7,639 nucleotides of DNA from JABWCE01 sp964355045 (GTDB lineage Bacteria; Bacteroidota; Bacteroidia; NS11-12g; UBA9320). Made by a program: the position numbers and the translations under genes. Below the pieces are notes generated by a model. That model had not been told where the DNA came from. It searched no databases and saw nothing but the letters and a program-made list of their open reading frames with translations. Position 1 is the stretch's first letter, and the number at the start of each line of letters is the position of its first letter. Positions 5,759 through 7,639 of the stretch are shown here, one piece after another. Location: NCBI GenBank assembly GCA_964355045.1, contig CAYHCM010000162.1, positions 1 to 7,639 of the forward strand. The letters run 5' to 3'.

Positions 5759-6361
5759 GTGAATCTCCCTTCTAAAATATTAGAAACCGCCGTTAACGAG
5801 CTTTCCCAATTTCCGGGGATAGGGAAAAAAACAGCTTTGCGGATGGTCATTCATTTGATGAAACAGCCTGAGGAGGCCGTGGGTTCATTAGCTAAGGCTA
5901 TAATTAATTTAAAAACCAATCTTCAGTTTTGTAGTATTTGCCATAATGTGGCTGAAACCGAAACCTGTGATATTTGTAAAAGTGTGAATCGCAATAAGCG
6001 GGTAATTTGTGTGGTAAAAGATTTTCAGGATTGCATATCAGTTGAAAGCACCAACCAATATAATGGAACATATCATGTTCTGAACGGACTTATTTCTCCG
6101 TTGGATGGCATAGGGCCGGAAGAAATTAATATTGCTACATTACTTAGAAGAGTAATTGAAAGCGAAACCGATGAAGTAATATTAGCCCTTAGCGCTACCA
6201 TGGAAGGCGATACAACAGCCTTTTATATTTCGAAAAAATTAAAAGATAAACCCATAATAATTACTCAAATATCCAGAGGAATTTCGATAGGTGGTGAGTT
6301 GGAATTTGCTGATGAAATTACCTTGGGAAGATCACTTTTAGGCAGGGTTCAGGTGAGTTAA
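5759..6361 (+). CDS. recR: Recombination mediator protein RecR
   Basis: Part of the RecFOR pathway: with RecO it helps load RecA on SSB-coated single-stranded DNA at gaps. The 200-residue protein is full length. It has a helix-hairpin-helix FPGIGKKTALRM (18-29), a four-cysteine zinc finger (C58, C61, C70, C73), and a Toprim domain at about 81-176 containing YHVLNGLISPLDGIGP (105-120) and TMEGDTTAFY (147-156). The tail has SIGGELEFADEITLGRSLL (176-194), typical of the family. The start is GTG: the frame closes at a stop at 5750-5752 and no earlier ATG exists, while the N-terminus from this GTG (MNLPSKILETAVNELSQ) aligns naturally with other RecR proteins. Lysine 87 stands where the family normally has the Toprim glutamate. 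The gene is alone on the plus strand and converges on the next gene, with 2 bases between stops. Confidence 0.97.
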   Translation: MNLPSKILETAVNELSQFPGIGKKTALRMVIHLMKQPEEAVGSLAKAIINLKTNLQFCSICHNVAETETCDICKSVNRNKRVICVVKDFQDCISVESTNQYNGTYHVLNGLISPLDGIGPEEINIATLLRRVIESETDEVILALSATMEGDTTAFYISKKLKDKPIIITQISRGISIGGELEFADEITLGRSLLGRVQVS

Positions 6362-6363
6362 TT

Positions 6364-6711
6364 TTAATTATTCTTTTTCTTTTTAGATGATTTTGCTTTT
6401 TTATTAAAATCCAAGGAAAGGCTTATCCAATAATCAAAATCCTTGTCACTGCTCATGCCGCTGTCATCAATCATCACATAACCTTTCATGGGGCGTTTGG
6501 TAAAATCCATGGTTCGGCAACCGGTTTTTTCAATAGCTTCTTCATGAAATTCAGGGTCAATGCGGCACATCAATTCATCTTTAATTATACCAATACACAT
6601 TTTATCATTTACCATAAAGGTAAGGCCGCCCATCATTTTTTTTTCTAATACATTCGGAAGGTCGGCAAGTCGCAGCCTGATCCTGTCGGCTAAGTTTTCG
6701 TTGTAGGCCAT
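6364..6711 (-). CDS. TfoX N-terminal-domain protein
   Basis: A 115-residue protein containing only the N-terminal domain of TfoX/Sxy. The block KKMMGGLTFMVNDKMCIGI (24-42) is the family signature, followed by DELMCRIDPE (45-54) and the hydrophobic strand GYVMIDD (77-83). In gamma-proteobacteria full TfoX/Sxy activates competence genes with CRP; single-domain versions in Bacteroidota are common and of unknown function, so a competence role should not be assumed. The last dozen residues are a lysine/serine-rich tail (KKAKSSKKKKNN), possibly disordered or nucleic-acid binding. The ATG at 6709-6711 puts the first helix at the expected place. Upstream on the same strand is yebC, 89 bases away; downstream recR converges. 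Confidence 0.86.
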   Translation of the reverse strand: MAYNENLADRIRLRLADLPNVLEKKMMGGLTFMVNDKMCIGIIKDELMCRIDPEFHEEAIEKTGCRTMDFTKRPMKGYVMIDDSGMSSDKDFDYWISLSLDFNKKAKSSKKKKNN

Positions 6712-6716
6712 GGCTT

Positions 6717-6724
6717 CAAAAATA
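6717..6724 (-). promoter_or_regulatory. Candidate -7 box just before the TfoX-domain gene
   Basis: Minus strand reads TATTTTTG, an exact TAnnTTTG match, only 5 bases before the ATG. If used, the mRNA would be nearly leaderless. A TTG lies 15 bases upstream, shorter than normal spacing. Chance occurrence in A/T-rich sequence is a real possibility. Confidence 0.28.
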
Positions 6725-6761
6725 ATTTATTTCTAATTTCAATTTTAATCCGGCAAAGAAT

Positions 6762-6791
6762 TTTTTATTCCTCAGGATTGAGGAATGAAAA
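6762..6791 (-). other. Perfect hairpin between yebC and the TfoX-domain gene
   Basis: ATTCCTCA (6767-6774) and TGAGGAAT (6779-6786) pair perfectly around a 4-base loop. The stem extends outward through a G-U pair and T/A pairs to 6762 and 6791, about 13 pairs in all. It starts 9 bases beyond the yebC stop. Read on the minus strand it is followed by A's, not U's, so it is not a classic intrinsic terminator for yebC. It may stabilise the yebC 3' end or be a protein-binding palindrome. Confidence 0.55.
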
Positions 6792-6800
6792 TGCATACTC

Positions 6801-7511
6801 TTAAATCTTAATATTATGAAAAACCCCCTGTACATCTTCATCTTCCTCAAGGCGGTCAATGAGTTTATTTACTTCATCCGTTTGTTCCTGATTAAGTTCT
6901 ACGGTATTCAATGGAATTCTTTCTTTATCAAACGAAATAATAGGAATATTTAGCGATTCAAGTCCTTTTTGCATTACGCCATAATCTGTAAAGGCTGTGT
7001 AAATGAGCGTTTCACCTTCTGCTTGTTCTATTTCCTCCAAACCAAAATCTATAAGTTCAAGTTCTAAATCTTCAATATTTAAATTGGCAGGGTCTATTTT
7101 AAATATACATTTTCGTTCAAAAATAAAATCAAGCGAACCTGATTTTCCAAGTTCGCCGTTGTTTCGGTTAAAAGCCAGGCGCATATTGGCGACCGTGCGG
7201 GTAGGATTATCTGTAGCGGTTTCTATTACAATCCCAACTCCATAAGGGCCCATGCCTTCATATACCACTTCAGCATAATCTTTTTGGTCTTTTGATGAAG
7301 CCCTGTTAATAGCATTATCCACCTTTTCTTTAGGCATATTTTCGGCCTTGGCATTTTGAATAGCTACTCTTAATCTCGGATTATTGTCAGGGTCAGGCCC
7401 GTTTTGTTTTACCGACATGGCTATTTCCTTGCCAATACGGCTAAAGGTAACAGCCATTTTGCCCCAGCGTTTCATCTTTCGCGCTTTTCTAAATTCAAAT
7501 GCTCTTCCCAT
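6801..7511 (-). CDS. YebC/TACO1-family translation factor
   Basis: A 236-residue cytoplasmic protein of the YebC/PmpR family. These proteins were long called transcriptional regulators; more recent work, including on the mitochondrial TACO1 relatives, supports a role in helping ribosomes through difficult stretches such as proline runs. Domains in order: basic N-terminal helical region with RKARKMKRWGK (8-18) and FSRIGKEI (23-30), then NAKAENMPKEKVDNAI (53-68), the EGMGPYGVGIVIE strand (85-97), DNPTRTVANMR (101-111), GELGKSGSLDF (119-129), and an acidic C-terminus (EEDEDVQGVFHNI, 222-234). All are family hallmarks and the length is normal. The opening MGRAFEFRKARK is the common Bacteroidota variant of the usual start. 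The start region is A/T-rich with no Shine-Dalgarno. It lies 89 bases upstream of the TfoX-domain gene on the same strand. Confidence 0.96.
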   Translation of the reverse strand: MGRAFEFRKARKMKRWGKMAVTFSRIGKEIAMSVKQNGPDPDNNPRLRVAIQNAKAENMPKEKVDNAINRASSKDQKDYAEVVYEGMGPYGVGIVIETATDNPTRTVANMRLAFNRNNGELGKSGSLDFIFERKCIFKIDPANLNIEDLELELIDFGLEEIEQAEGETLIYTAFTDYGVMQKGLESLNIPIISFDKERIPLNTVELNQEQTDEVNKLIDRLEEDEDVQGVFHNIKI

Positions 7512-7639
7512 TTTATTGTTTTATATTTTTTTTAAAATAACCTTTTGGTAATTGATAGCTATACCTTAACCTTTTCTAACTTTCACCTTTCTTACCTTTA
7601 AACGGGTGCATCCCAAATTGGCGTTAAAATATTTAAACA
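7512..7639 (-). other. yebC leader region; nothing identifiable
   Basis: On the minus strand this contains a purine-rich, loosely repetitive stretch (7563-7600, degenerate AAAGGTNAG-like units), then an A/T-rich stretch before yebC. Two minus frames stay open to the window edge, ending at 7598-7600 and at about 7569-7571. Either could be the last codons of a gene lying outside, but they are far too short to judge. I see no clean TAnnTTTG box and no terminator. Confidence 0.3.

Noticed and set aside
6364..6711. Calling the gene a competence regulator (tfoX/sxy)
   Set aside because: Only the N-terminal domain is present and no competence genes are nearby; the name would overstate what the sequence shows.
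7003..7245. 80-codon plus-strand open frame
   Set aside because: Antisense shadow of yebC with serine-rich, low-information translation.

Overview
This is an ordinary chromosomal stretch from a low-GC member of the Bacteroidota. Three things point there: a type IX secretion (T9SS) type A sorting domain on a large Ig-repeat protein, the ftsX - DUF3098 - uppP gene order, and promoter-like TAnnTTTG boxes with A/T-rich start regions instead of Shine-Dalgarno sequences. I cannot name a genus.

Layout, left to right. Positions 1-1694 hold a minus-strand cell-envelope cluster read in the order ftsX, a small DUF3098 membrane protein, then uppP (undecaprenyl diphosphatase, cut by the window edge). Next comes a 267-base gap containing a compact, unusually GC-rich segment that can be folded as an RNA. 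Positions 1962-4658 hold one large secreted, probably surface-anchored protein (minus strand) built of an N-terminal beta-rich region, a worn PKD-like domain, five Ig-like repeats, a PKD domain and a T9SS tail. After a short gap with a strong hairpin comes tmk (thymidylate kinase, minus), preceded by an intrinsic terminator and tRNA-Pro(GGG), all on the minus strand. A divergent promoter region with a 14-base tandem repeat leads into recR (plus). recR ends 2 bases from the stop of a convergent TfoX N-terminal-domain protein (minus). Upstream of that, also on the minus strand, is a YebC/TACO1-family translation factor. The last 128 bases are a leader with little content.

The genes do not form one pathway. 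FtsX (division-site peptidoglycan hydrolase control) and UppP (lipid carrier recycling) share an envelope theme. Tmk, RecR, YebC and the tRNA are housekeeping. I found no mobile element, CRISPR array, toxin-antitoxin pair or defence system. The items most worth a second look are the foldable segment at about 1786-1920, the architecture of the secreted protein, the unexplained DUF3098 protein between ftsX and uppP, and a lysine in RecR where the Toprim glutamate is expected.
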